Source of the DNA: Papilionanthe hookeriana x Papilionanthe teres
Lineage: Eukaryota > Streptophyta > Magnoliopsida > Asparagales > Orchidaceae
Length of the DNA stretch: 64,000 nucleotides
Direction of reading: 5' to 3'
Assembly: GCA_022702705.1 (NCBI GenBank)
Contig: CM040423.1
Coordinates: 113,145,738 to 113,209,737 of the forward strand
Under the pieces are notes generated by a model. The model was not told the DNA's origin, made no database searches, and was given only the letters and a program-made list of their open reading frames with translations. Shown piece after piece: positions 34,291 to 43,798 of this stretch; position 1 is the stretch's first letter, and the number at the start of each line of letters is the position of its first letter. Both the position numbers and the translations under genes were made by a program.

Positions 34291-35602
34291 AACAACTTTA
34301 TAATATAAATGAATGGAAAATACCTTGGTATGCTGATATAGTAAATTATATTGTAAGGAATATTTTACCACCCAAGTAACTCTGCAACAACAGAAAAAAT
34401 TCAATAATTATATATTTTTGGGATGAACCAAATTTATATAAGTAATGTAAGGATTCAATAATTAGAAGATGTGTGCCGTATGAAGAAACTGAACAAATCA
34501 TTCAAAAATGTCATGATTCTGAATTTGGAGGGCATTTTGGAATAGATAAGACTGCTTATAAAATTTTACAATCCGGATTTTATTGGCCTACTCTTTTTAG
34601 AGATGTTTAAAGATATATCAAAACTTGAGATAAATGCCAACGAGTAGGTAATATATCTAGAAGAAATGAAATGCCTCTAAATTTTATATTAGAAGTTGAA
34701 ATTTTTGATGTTTGGGGATTAGATTTCATGGGACCATTTATACCTTCATTTGGAAACTCATATATATTAGTTGTTGTTGATTATGTTTCTAAATGGATTG
34801 AAGCATAAGCCTTACCTCGATTTGATGCTTAAGAGTGTTTTGAGATTTTTAATGAAAAATATTTTTACAAGATACGGAATGCGAGAATGATTATCACTGA
34901 CGGAGGATCTCATTTTAGGAACAAATATATTCACAAATTAGTAGAAAAATTCAACATTATTCATAAAATTTCAACTGCTTATCATCCACAAACCAGTGGA
35001 TTAGCTGAAGTTTCTAATCGAGAAATTAAACAAATTTTAGAAAAAACTATAAACCCTAATCGATTAGATTGGTCTACAAGACTAGACATTGCATTATGGG
35101 CATACAGGACTGCTTATAAAACTCCGATTGGAATGACTCCTTACAGGCTTATTTATGGAAAAACTTGTCACTTACCAGTTGAATTAGAGCACAAAGCATA
35201 TTGAGCGATTAAATAATTTAATTATAATTTAAGAGAAGCTGGTAAGAAGAGATTATTACAGATGAATGAATTAGAAGAATTAAGAAATGAATCTTACAAT
35301 AACGATAGAATCTATAAAGAGAAAATAAATTATGGCATGATCGAAAGATTAAACATAAAAATTTTGAGCCAGGACAAGATGTTTTGCTCTATAATACAAG
35401 ATTAAAATTATTTCCTAGAAAATTGAAATCTCGAAGGTTAGGACCTTTCGCTATAACTCAAATATTTACTTACGGAACTATAGAAATTGAAGATCCAAAG
35501 ACTGGACACAAATTTAAAGTAAATGGACATAGATTAAAACCATATTTTGAAGGAAGAAGACCCAATTTTGAAGAGGTTTTAATGTTTAGTCAACCTGATT
35601 AA
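34291..35602 (+). pseudogene. Element C integrase, broken
   Basis: Zinc region KCHDSEFGGHFGIDKTAYK, then T-stop-DKCQRVGN, in which the first Cys of the pair has become TGA. The catalytic core has LDFMGPFIPSFGNSYILVV (first Asp), IITDGGSHFRNKYIHKLVEK (second Asp) and SNREIKQILEK (Glu). The stretch 34887-35204 is open. The C-terminal domain is open from 35384 to the TAA at 35600-35602 (RRLGPFAITQIFTYGTIEIE, FKVNGHRLKPYFEG). Several stops (after IEA, at AYWAIK) and one or two slips inactivate it. Confidence 0.94.
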
Positions 35603-36054
35603 AAACCAGAATAGGTCGGGCTGACGATGTTAAACCAAGCGCTTTATGGGAGGCAACCCATAGTAGTCTTAAATTAAAGTTTATTTACTTGATTTATTGA
35701 TAATTATAGTATAAAAGAATTCTACTACTCATATTTATCTTTATAATCATTACAATATTAAGAGTAACAAAAGAAATTAAAAATTTTGGGAATAAAAATG
35801 AAACTGGGCAAATTTACCTTAGCTTGCCGACGGCGAGATCGACGCGCCTTAATTCAGTTTAAAATTATAACTATCCCGCCGATGGAGAAATCGTTACCGC
35901 TGACGGTAAGACTGGTACAAGAGCGGTTTTAGGGAGTTATTTTGGCGATTTCTGGCGATTCTAATTGTTTTTCTCTATATAAGACGCCTAGAACTCGAAA
36001 TCTACACTTTCTACTTCTTAGATACGAATAGAAACTCCACCAAAACAAGAAATT
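35603..36054 (+). promoter_or_regulatory. Element C pol-aORF1 intergenic control region
   Basis: First the conserved post-pol motif GTTAAACCAAGCGCTTTATG, in which TATGGG and CCCATA can pair around AGGCAA (35645-35662). Then a family 2 motif cluster at 35824-35911 (GCCGACGGCGAGATCGACG, CCCGCCGATGGAGAAATCG, CCGCTGACGGTAAGA). A TATA box, TATATAAG, lies at 35976-35983, 72 bases before the aORF1 ATG. The cluster-TATA spacing is like that in the LTR, so I infer an independent internal promoter. Confidence 0.7.
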
Positions 36055-37213
36055 ATGGCATCCAATCCACTTGAAATCACGAAATCCCAAGTGTTCAATA
36101 GGAGAAAGTTCCTCAGTTATAAGGCACAGCAGATATTCAACAATGTTATGATGAAAAAGCGATTGATTAAAGAAAGATGATTCATTAATAGAGGAGCGGA
36201 GAATTCAACAACGTCTATTGAGGAGATGATTATTCGATGACGTTGGGAGGTATTATGTTATACAACTTCTACGGTAGTTATCCCTGTAATCAAAGAATTC
36301 TACTCCAATCTTCATGGAATCAACAATGGAAGCGCATTTGTACGAGGCAGATGGGTAACTTTCACTCCTTCAAGAATTAATGAGTTGTAATCAATTGAGA
36401 ATACACCTGTTTTCCACTATTCAAATTTCATCCCTACAAGATACAATATGAATGAGATTTTTCGATATTTAACTGATGAAACAGAAGATTGGGAAATGTG
36501 AGAAGATGGGTACGTTAGTTTTTCTGCATCACTTCTTAACTCCGTCTCTAAGCACTGGCACTTCTTTATTTCCTCAAAATTATTACCCACGATGAGGGTA
36601 AATAAAGTCTCTCTAAGGAATGTGCGATTTTGAATTATTGTATTCAAACTGGATTACCCATCGACGTTGGAACTGTTATTTTGAAGTCTACCTTAGGCCT
36701 AATTGTGCATGGATCTGTTCACGGGCTCAGACATCCTTCAACAATTTTCGCATTATGTAGTCAATACCAAGTTTCCTACGAAACTTGGGAAAAAGTATTA
36801 TTGCCTTGGAAACCATTAGATCCGACTGATATGTTTCTACTTTGGGTAACGATAATGAGACGGCCATTATTACGGACCGAGCATCTCATAACAATCCTTC
36901 GATCAAGCCCTTGATCGATAGAACGAACATGATCTTACGGAAACTTAAAGGATTGGAGAATGAAATACAAAATGTGATGAATTCCATTGATAATATCTCT
37001 GATTTATTTGATCACATTGACTGGAGATTGAAAGAGCACTTTGATCATTCAGGACATCTAGAAGATAGTTTTATACGACTGTTCAGAAGGAAGGGATGGA
37101 TTGAAGAAGATTCTACCGAAGAATTTCCTTTCAGGCCTTTCTATAATCTGTTCATGCATTTACGTTCTATCGAAAATATCAGAGAAGAATTAAGTTCAGA
37201 TCTTGATAAGTAG
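36055..37213 (+). pseudogene. Element C aORF1: plant transposon-protein-like accessory ORF, broken
   Basis: About 386 codons, ATG 36055 (MASNPLEITKSQVFNRRKF) to TAG 37211-37213. N-terminal domain: FNRRKFLSYKAQQIFNN, WEVLCYTTSTVVIPVIKEFY, IFRYLTDETEDWEM, VSFSASLLNSVSKHWHFFIS, LLPTMRVNKVS, NYCIQTGLPIDVGTVILK, HPSTIFALCSQYQVSYETW. C-terminal third: a coiled coil (MILRKLKGLENEIQNVMNSI), HIDWRLKEHFDH and FPFRPFYNLF. Slips near 36612 and 36838 and about five stops. It shares the YANL/YSNL, YLTD/FLTD, LLPT, YCIQ and VGSII blocks with aORF2, so the two are tandem paralogues. The minus-strand copy in D confirms the limits. Function unknown. Confidence 0.8.
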
Positions 37214-38055
37214 AAGATATTCATTCATACTTATTTGTGTGTGATTGCTTGAATTTAGTTTTTATTTGCACTTTATATAGTTAATCTCAGTCTAGATATG
37301 ATTGTGTGTTATTTGTTTAGTCTCAGCGTTTTGAGTATTGTAGTGTGGATTGCGACGTTGAATTGTTGTGTGTTAAAATTTTTCAAAGCAATTTGTTAAT
37401 ATGGTAAAGTGTGAAATTTGTATTCACCTGGATTTCATATATAAAGTTATAATGTTTGTGTTTTGTAAATTTATGTGTTAAAATGGTATCTAATCATGAT
37501 AAAGTATATTCTAAAGTGACCGGACATAAAACAAGGCTTAATATGAATTGAAAATATAATAAATCTTAAAAATATTAAAAGTTCAAAAACCTCGCTGACA
37601 GCGAGATCAATCTTGCCGACGGATAGATTTTCCCGAAACTTTTGACCTCTTTGAATTAATTAGCTCGCCGACGGCGAGAAATTTCTCACCGACAGCGAGA
37701 TTCTGTAAAACACTATTTTTTGACCGGTCAACCGTCACTATTCATCATCACCTTCCTCAAAACTTTGAAAAACTGAGCTAGGGCTTGATAGATCGTAGAT
37801 TTGGAGCAATTTCAACACATTTTGACACCAGATTTCGTCTTCCTTTGGTAAGAGCTTCCCTCCTATATAAATTTTTTTGATTTTCACCATGAATTTCTTC
37901 CACATTGAGGAATTTTGGAAAATTTAAAATGTGGAGAAAAGATTTGGTAGAAGTTCATGGAAATTGATTTTGAGTGATTTTAGTCATCTTTAGAAGCCAT
38001 TTTATTAATATTTTAGAGATTTGTTGAGATTTTATAAATTTGATAGATCGAAAAA
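37214..38055 (+). promoter_or_regulatory. Element C region between aORF1 and aORF2 with dyad motifs
   Basis: T-rich non-coding start, then a family 2 cluster at 37591-37705. It includes CTCGCCGACGGCGAG (37664-37678), a perfect 7-bp dyad around A. A 12-bp palindrome, TTGACCGGTCAA, lies at 37730-37741 and recurs in D (48182-48192). A TATA-like TATATAAAT is at 37864-37872, followed by TTTGATTTTCACCATGAATTT, which is shared with D and similar to B. Confidence 0.65.
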
Positions 38056-39210
38056 ATGGCCCTGAGGCGAATGGATTATGACGAAACATGATTTGTAAGT
38101 GCTCGAGCGCAATCAAGATACTTCCACAATATCCAAGCAAGGAAGTGCATACAAGATTGAGTATTTAAGAATCCAGGAGGAGAAGTGGAATGAACCATAA
38201 AAGAGAGGAGATGTGAAAATTTCTGTTATACAACAAATAGAGCTGTAGTGGAAGTAGTGAAGGAATTTTATGCCAACCTAACTGAAATAGAAGATGCACC
38301 AATAAAGGTTAGAGGATTTGTAGTCGATTTCAATGCTGTAAGAATCAATTCTTTCTACGAAGTACGCGACCTACACACCAGCGAGTATGATCCTTTTGGA
38401 ACAATGGAAAGACCTCTGGAAGAAGTAATCAACTTTCTCACTGATGGGAAAGGGGTTTGGAAAATCAAGCAGCGCGAACGGGTAAACTTCCCTCTTTCTA
38501 TGTTGAATGCAATATCTAAAGCTTGACACTATTTTATTTGTTCTACCTTGTTACCTACCTATCACGATAGTGAAGTAACAAGAGATAGAGTAGTTCTGTA
38601 TTTCTGTATTCAGAACCAAAGAAGTATTAATGTGGGAAGTATTATTTATAAGAATGTATTAGCCACTGCAAGAAGTGAGAGTGGAGGAGGACTAGGGCAT
38701 CTCGGTCTAATTTATGCACTGCGCAATTATCCGGGGTAGAGGCGAGAGATGATGAAGAATGGGTGGAGCCTATGAAACCCATTACCACGGCTAATATAAA
38801 GACTTATGAATCCCACGAAGGATGGAGATGCGGAACTAGGAGTTACGTATCTTCAACTAGTAGGGATATTCCCTCCACCAGTTATGATCCTCCTACTTAT
38901 AGTTCTCCTACCCTTCATGATTTGATGAATGAAATGACCCTGCAGCGGAAGAATTTTGAAAAGATTGAGGAAAAATTAGAGCATATTGATCAGAGAATTG
39001 GAGGATTAGAGCGAAGACACAATTATGACAACGAGTATCTCCAGAGACATTCAGAGTGAGATAGCTTATTATGATGCTGATAATCGTTACAGGAGAGGAG
39101 AACTTAATGTTTTATTTCCTGAGTGCCTCCATTACAGTCATTACCAACCTACTCAACCTGCAAAACAAGGAGATGAAGATTTTGCTTGGGATTTTAATAT
39201 TGGTGATTAG
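38056..39210 (+). pseudogene. Element C aORF2: plant transposon-protein-like accessory ORF, broken
   Basis: About 385 codons from ATG 38056 (MALRRMDYDET, then a stop) to TAG 39208-39210. Blocks: FVSARAQSRYFHNIQARKC, VVKEFYANLTEIEDAPIKVR, VVDFNAVRINSFYEV, INFLTDGKGVWKI, VNFPLSMLNAISKA, STLLPTYHDSEVTRDRVVL, NQRSINVGSIIYKNVLATAR, GHLGLIYALR. A Ser/Thr/Tyr-rich linker (TSRDIPSTSYDPPTYSSP) and a coiled coil (EKIEEKLEHIDQRIGGLERR) form the C-terminal third, ending DFAWDFNIGD. Stops lie near 38090, 38160, 38190 and 38525; slips near 38736 and 39055. Orthologous to 46689-47855, 25596-26747 and 58902-60049. Confidence 0.82.
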
Positions 39211-40551
39211 ATTGTCTGATTAGATATTTATGTTATGTGATTGTTTGTTTGTTTTCTTAAATTCAATATTGATGTTTAGTTTGTGAACTTGGTTTGTTGT
39301 GTAAGACATTTTTAAAATGGTTGCATAAGTTAAGTTATATAGTTTGTAAATTTTAATATTTCAGACTGTTATTGTGACCTTAAACTAAAATAGTCAATTG
39401 TGTGTGTTTAGCATTAGATTAAATATAAGTTGTGATAGTATTTTGTACTTATTTCAAAACTTTTTTACCCAGCTGTTTCTTTTAATATTATGTGTGTAGA
39501 ATGTTGTTAACAGTACATGTTAATTAAGAAATGGATAGAACCTGCAGAACTTCAAAAAGAAGAAATACCTAAAGCACAAAGGTATGATTTAAATTTTTAG
39601 TTTGTTTTCTTTTCACACTATATGATAGTTAGAAAAATTTAAGATTTGGGGAGGGAAAAATACAAATTTAATTATTAAATTGTTCTCAATTTATATTTTC
39701 AAAAATTATTATAGAATAATTTTCTGTGGTAATTTTAATTCAGTAAACTAGAATTAATTTATTTAGTTATTATAGAAAGTTAAAAGAAATACTTTTAATA
39801 ATTAACTAATTTTGTAGATTAAGATATTTAGTATAAGAGAATAAGAATATAGTTAACTATTTAAAGTAAGGAAAACTATATTTTCAAATATAAAATTCTT
39901 AGATATTTAGTTGAGAAAAAAAAGATTGAAACTCAATGAAGTAAAAACTTTGAAATACATATAAGGGAAGTAAATGTTTCAAGTTTCAAATTTTGGAAGA
40001 GGAAAATGAAGTTCAAAATTATTAACAGGCTAACCAAAAATAGTGATCCTCACTTGAAAAAGAAAAGAAAAAATAAAAAGAAAAAAAAGGATTGAAAATC
40101 AATCCAGAATGAAAAGAAAAAAGAAAAAAATTTATATATAAGTGAGGAGAAGCTTGAGGAAATGCCTTATCAAAAATTGGCTTCATTTGAATCAACCTAA
40201 AGGGTAAACTTCTATTACATTTCTGAACTTATATATATGGATTAGTATTTTACTAAATAGTGTTTTCATGAATTTCCTATCATCTGAATATATTAAGTAA
40301 TTTAATATTGCAATGTATAGTCATTCTTGAAAAAAATAAAAGACTAGAAATCTTAAACTTGAGGACTAAATAGCCTTATATCTATAGAATTAGTTTAAAT
40401 GTTTAAAAATATTTCTAGAAAACTTTACTATAATACTTATTTAAATTAAATTCATAGTAATTCTAAATTAAAACTTTACTACAAATAATCATTACTTTTA
40501 TGTAGTATCCAAATTACTTGAGGACAAGTAATAGTTAAGTTTGGGGGATTT
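39211..40551 (+). other. Element C 3' non-coding region with polypurine tract
   Basis: Contains a segment AGAACTTCAAAAAGAAGAAATACC...GGTATGATTTAAAT (39547-39598) equivalent to a small ORF in D, then the internal polypurine tract (39641-39660). A purine-rich stretch (about 40060-40135, GAAAAGAAAAAATAAAAAG-like) and the shared block GTGAGGAGAAGCTTGAGGAA (about 40141) follow. ACTTGAGGACAAGTAATAG precedes the canonical PPT AAGTTTGGGGGATTT at 40537-40551. Confidence 0.8.
39641..39660 (+). other. Internal (second) polypurine tract of element C
   Basis: AAGATTTGGGGAGGGAAAAA, 19 of 20 bases purine or part of the AAGTTTGGGG core. It lies 0.89 kb before the 3' LTR, the same distance as in A, B and D. 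Confidence 0.65.
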
Positions 40552-42080
40552 TGACCACAAGAAAATATATTGCAAAGTTTATACCAATTTCATATGAAAT
40601 TACACTTTAAAGAAAGGAATTTTCTGTGTTTTATTGCAGGAATGAAGATTTATAGGTGCTGAGAGCAAAAAGAGCAAAAAAGCGCAAATTTGGAGCAAAA
40701 AGGACAAAAATTGATGAAAATTGAACTGTCCCACCGACGGCGAGATTTAAGCCTCCGACGATGAGATTTTCCCGAAAGTTTTTAATATATTATAATAGAG
40801 CCCACCGACAGCGAGCCTGAACAGTTAGCCTTGCTTCTAGAAGCCCACCGACGGCGAGATCAAGCCCGCCGACGGCAATACAGTTGATTCAAGCCAAATT
40901 CGATGAATCTAAACGTGTTTTGAAGAGGTGCTTAAGCAACCTTTAGAAATATGACTCCTTCTATAAATAGAGACGATTTTGTGTGTTATGGTGTGTCAGT
41001 TCGTGTCAATTTAGTGTTTCCTTTTATAGTAAGAGTTAGTGTTTAGTGTCTTGGTGAGTTAAAAGTGTGTTGTATAAGAAGGAAGAGTCAGAGGAACTTG
41101 AGGAATCTGCTTGGGGAGAAGAATTGAGATAAGTATATTTGTTTATGGTTTTATAACTTTAAATGAAATCCAAAATTTGTGTTATTATTCTCATGCATTC
41201 TGAGTGGTTTCCTTTGTCTTTCTCCTTGTTGTTGAGGTTTTGTGAAATGAAGAATTAAAAGAGTTGTGCTTAATAATATTAAATAGAGATTGTGATAATC
41301 TTTTACTTAAATCTTAATTTACTTTCAATTTGGCCAATTGAATTGTTAACAAATGTTGAATTATCAACTATAGTAAAGATTACATCCAAGATTCAGGGAA
41401 TACAAAAGCCTTGAAAGTAGGGTACAAATAAATAGGGAAATATTAATTATCGGGTGAAGAATTGAATATTTTAGTGTGACAGACTAAAATCTTCAATTCG
41501 GTACTATTGTTTGGGAGCTGAAGTGTAGATGTTAGCCCTCAGGTGAGGGGAACGTAGGAGCTCTGAAGTGGCTGCCAGTATCCTCCCAACCTGGCCACAG
41601 ATTCAGTAATCAAACATAAGCATTAGTCAATGTTCTTTGCACCTGGACCAATGGGTAAAGAATAGGAATGCTCCTATTTGGCACAATATAATTGTAAACT
41701 CATTCAATTATTCATTTACACAATCCTCTTAACAAGGAGAAAGATTCTTTTCGAAATTGACTTATATATTCTGTTTTTTTTAAGTATTAGTTTAGGCATT
41801 CTTCATTTTTCGTATACTATACTAAATTAGATTAATAATCAACTTTAGTAAAAAAATTAGTCTGTAATCACTAACTTCCCTGTGGGATCGTTATCTAGGA
41901 CTCCAATAGAGCCCTTTATTACTTGAATGATACGTATACTTGCGTTGATTAAAGGGGAGGGAGTACAATTGCTACTTACTTTGAAAAACATATATAACTT
42001 TATTAAGCTTAACAATTATATACATGCTTCTATTTTTACCCTACTCTCTCCCTAGGCTGAATATTTGCAGCTGGAAGTCA
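40552..42080 (+). repeat. Element C 3' LTR (1,529 bp)
   Basis: TGACCACAAG ... CTGGAAGTCA. Nearly collinear with the 5' LTR, with scattered substitutions. The motif cluster spans 40730-40880 and has one unit fewer than the 5' LTR. TATA box TATAAATAG at 40962-40970. Followed by the GACAC duplication. Confidence 0.96.
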
Positions 42081-42085
42081 GACAC

Positions 42086-43476
42086 TAAGGCACCTTTTGG
42101 ATTATTATTAAAATTATGTCATGTAATTTGCATGATAGTCTTTAAGAAGGGGAGTATTTAAGAAGGAGAGACTTTTGAGAGTTTTTTTTTTAGAGTTATT
42201 ATAGATTTGGGAAAGTGTGTGAGGGAGAGAAATAGGTAGGAGTAGGAGTAGAGAGTAAGAAAGGAGAAAGGGGTTGGAGTGAAGCCTTCTTCCCACCAAT
42301 TCTCTTCCTTCCTTTTATTTAGTTTTTATTGAAGTCTGAAGTCTGTTTCTAAGTCATCAGAGTTGGGAGGCCCACTCTGAGGAGTGTTTTAGTTTAAAGT
42401 CAAGTTTCAAAGGACTTCCGGAGTCTTGTGGAGAGGATTTTCAGATAAGTGTTTACTTTTGTTTTTGTATTTAGTTTTTAATTAAAACTTGTTGTGTTTT
42501 CATTATGATTTCTATTTTCAAATCAATGTGTGCTTATGTTTTCTCCATGAGTTCTGAGTAGTTTTCTTTATCTTTTTCTTTCTTAAATGATGAAGTAATT
42601 AAATTATGTAGGATTGTTGTGGAATGTAATAGTGTTTAAAGTTGGAATAAGTTGTGAAGATTTAATTCCATGAACTTAATTTACTTCTTAATTTATCCAG
42701 TTAAGATGTTAAAATTTGTTGTGCGATTATGTAAGATGCAATGCGATATTATCTCAAACAACAATTGGTAAAAATCACATGCAATTATATTGGTGAGAAT
42801 TGTAGTCTATATAATTGAATGCAAATATATTAGGAGATATGTTTTTAATGGGGAGTAAAATTAGAGGACTTTAGAGTGACAAGCTAAAGCCCCCTAATTT
42901 GGTTTGATATTTTAAATTTTATTATGAGAAGTTAGCCCCCAGGTGGAGGGAATCGAGGGAACTCTAGAGTGAGAGATGTTATCTTCCCTGCCTAACCATT
43001 TTCAAAATTTTAAAATTTCAAATTGTCCAATGTTCTTTATAGAACCAAGTAAGGGAAAAGAATAAATTTGCTCCTATTTGTCATAACACATTTAAATATT
43101 TCCACAACAATACTTTCATAATTATTATTGCTTTATAAGAGAAAGAAAACAATATTTTATTTCTTAGTGTTTTATATCGTGTTTTAAAGTTCTTATAATT
43201 TTCATTTCCTGCTTAACTTATTATCAAAAATACTAAAAACAACTTTCAAACTTTACAAATCAAAACATACTTTCAAATGTCATTTAAAAATTAAAAATAT
43301 AATTTTCTTATTTCTTTAAAAAGTTTTTAGATTTCCCTGTGGGTTCTATATCTCGGGGTTTAATCAGAAAGTCCTATATTACTTGATAAACGCTACGTAT
43401 ACTTGCGTAGTATCCCATATTATAAAAGCATAAATTTCATATCTAAATTGTAAGCACATATATTTGTCGGGGATTA
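42086..43476 (+). repeat. Element B 3' LTR, second part
   Basis: Continues the LTR broken at 28616 (TAAGGCACCTTTTGGATT matches CAAGGCATCTTTTGGATT at about 9695). A TATA-like TATTTAAG lies at 42155-42162. It carries the shared R/U5 block (GTGACAAGCTAAAGCCCCC about 42877, TTCCCTGTGGGTTC about 43332, ACGTATACTTGCGTAG about 43395). It ends GGGGATTA, where the 5' LTR ends GGGATCA, so the terminal CA is mutated. GCATG of element A follows. Confidence 0.93.
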
Positions 43477-43744
43477 GCATGATCAGAGGATTCTTACTAA
43501 AAATATTGAGCCAGGATAAAATTTTTTGCTATATAATGCAAGGTTGAGATTGCTTTCAAAAAAACTTAAATCTAAATGGTTGGGACCATTTATTGTGATA
43601 AAAGTTTATCCATTTGGTACTATGGATATCAAAGATCCTACAAATAAGAAAATATTCAAAGTGAATGGTTATAGACTGAAACCCTATTTCTTAGGGGATC
43701 AAACTAAATTGAATGATTGTATGATGTTGAGTCATGCAAAATAA
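43477..43744 (+). pseudogene. Element A integrase, C-terminal end
   Basis: Resumes from 9310: the codons spanning the junction read KWHDQRILTKNIEPG, then a TAA where C encodes Gln, then LLYNARLRLLSKKLKSKWLG, PFIVIKVYPFGTMDIKD and FKVNGYRLKPYFLG. Ends at TAA 43742-43744. The C-terminal domain is the best preserved piece of A's integrase. Confidence 0.92.
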
Positions 43745-43798
43745 GCAATAGGTATGTCGGGTTCAGGATGTAAAACAAAGCGCTTTATGGGAGGAAAC
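43745..43798 (+). promoter_or_regulatory. Element A post-pol conserved motif, target of D
   Basis: GTCGGGTTCAGGATGTAAAA, then CAAAGCGCTTTATGGGAGG and AAAC, the same motif that follows pol in B, C and D. D inserted in the loop between the GGGAGG arm and the CC arm; the other half is at 57275 onward. Confidence 0.75.

Larger units (their letters stand above)
28617..42080 (+). mobile_element. Element C: complete Athila-like retrotransposon (family 2)
   Basis: 13,464 bp, flanked by GACAC (28612-28616 and 42081-42085), ends TGACCACAAG ... GGAAGTCA. It has two LTRs (1,555 and 1,529 bp), a perfect 18-base tRNA-Asp PBS, gag-pol, aORF1, aORF2 and PPT. It is the least decayed element: RT-RNase H is open for 432 codons. 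Stops and single-base slips still break gag, integrase and both aORFs. It lies inside B's 3' LTR, so it is younger than B. Confidence 0.96.
9311..43476 (+). mobile_element. Element B: Athila-like retrotransposon (family 1), carrying X and C
   Basis: Full-length LTR element inserted into A's integrase. It is flanked by GCATG (9306-9310 and 43477-43481). Without X (7,337 bp plus CTACT) and C (13,464 bp plus GACAC) it measures about 13.35 kb, close to C and D. Order: 5' LTR 9311-11079, PBS 11086-11103, gag-pol 11207-23864 (interrupted), aORF1, aORF2, PPT 28213-28226, 3' LTR 28227-28616 plus 42086-43476. It is better preserved than A: RT keeps FIDDFSVFG and the protease keeps DLGAS, but stops and frame slips remain in every domain. 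Confidence 0.95.

Noticed and set aside
36055..39210. aORFs as an envelope gene, as proposed for some Athila elements
   Set aside because: No signal peptide, no transmembrane segment and no cleavage motif. The blocks instead resemble the putative plant transposon protein domain.
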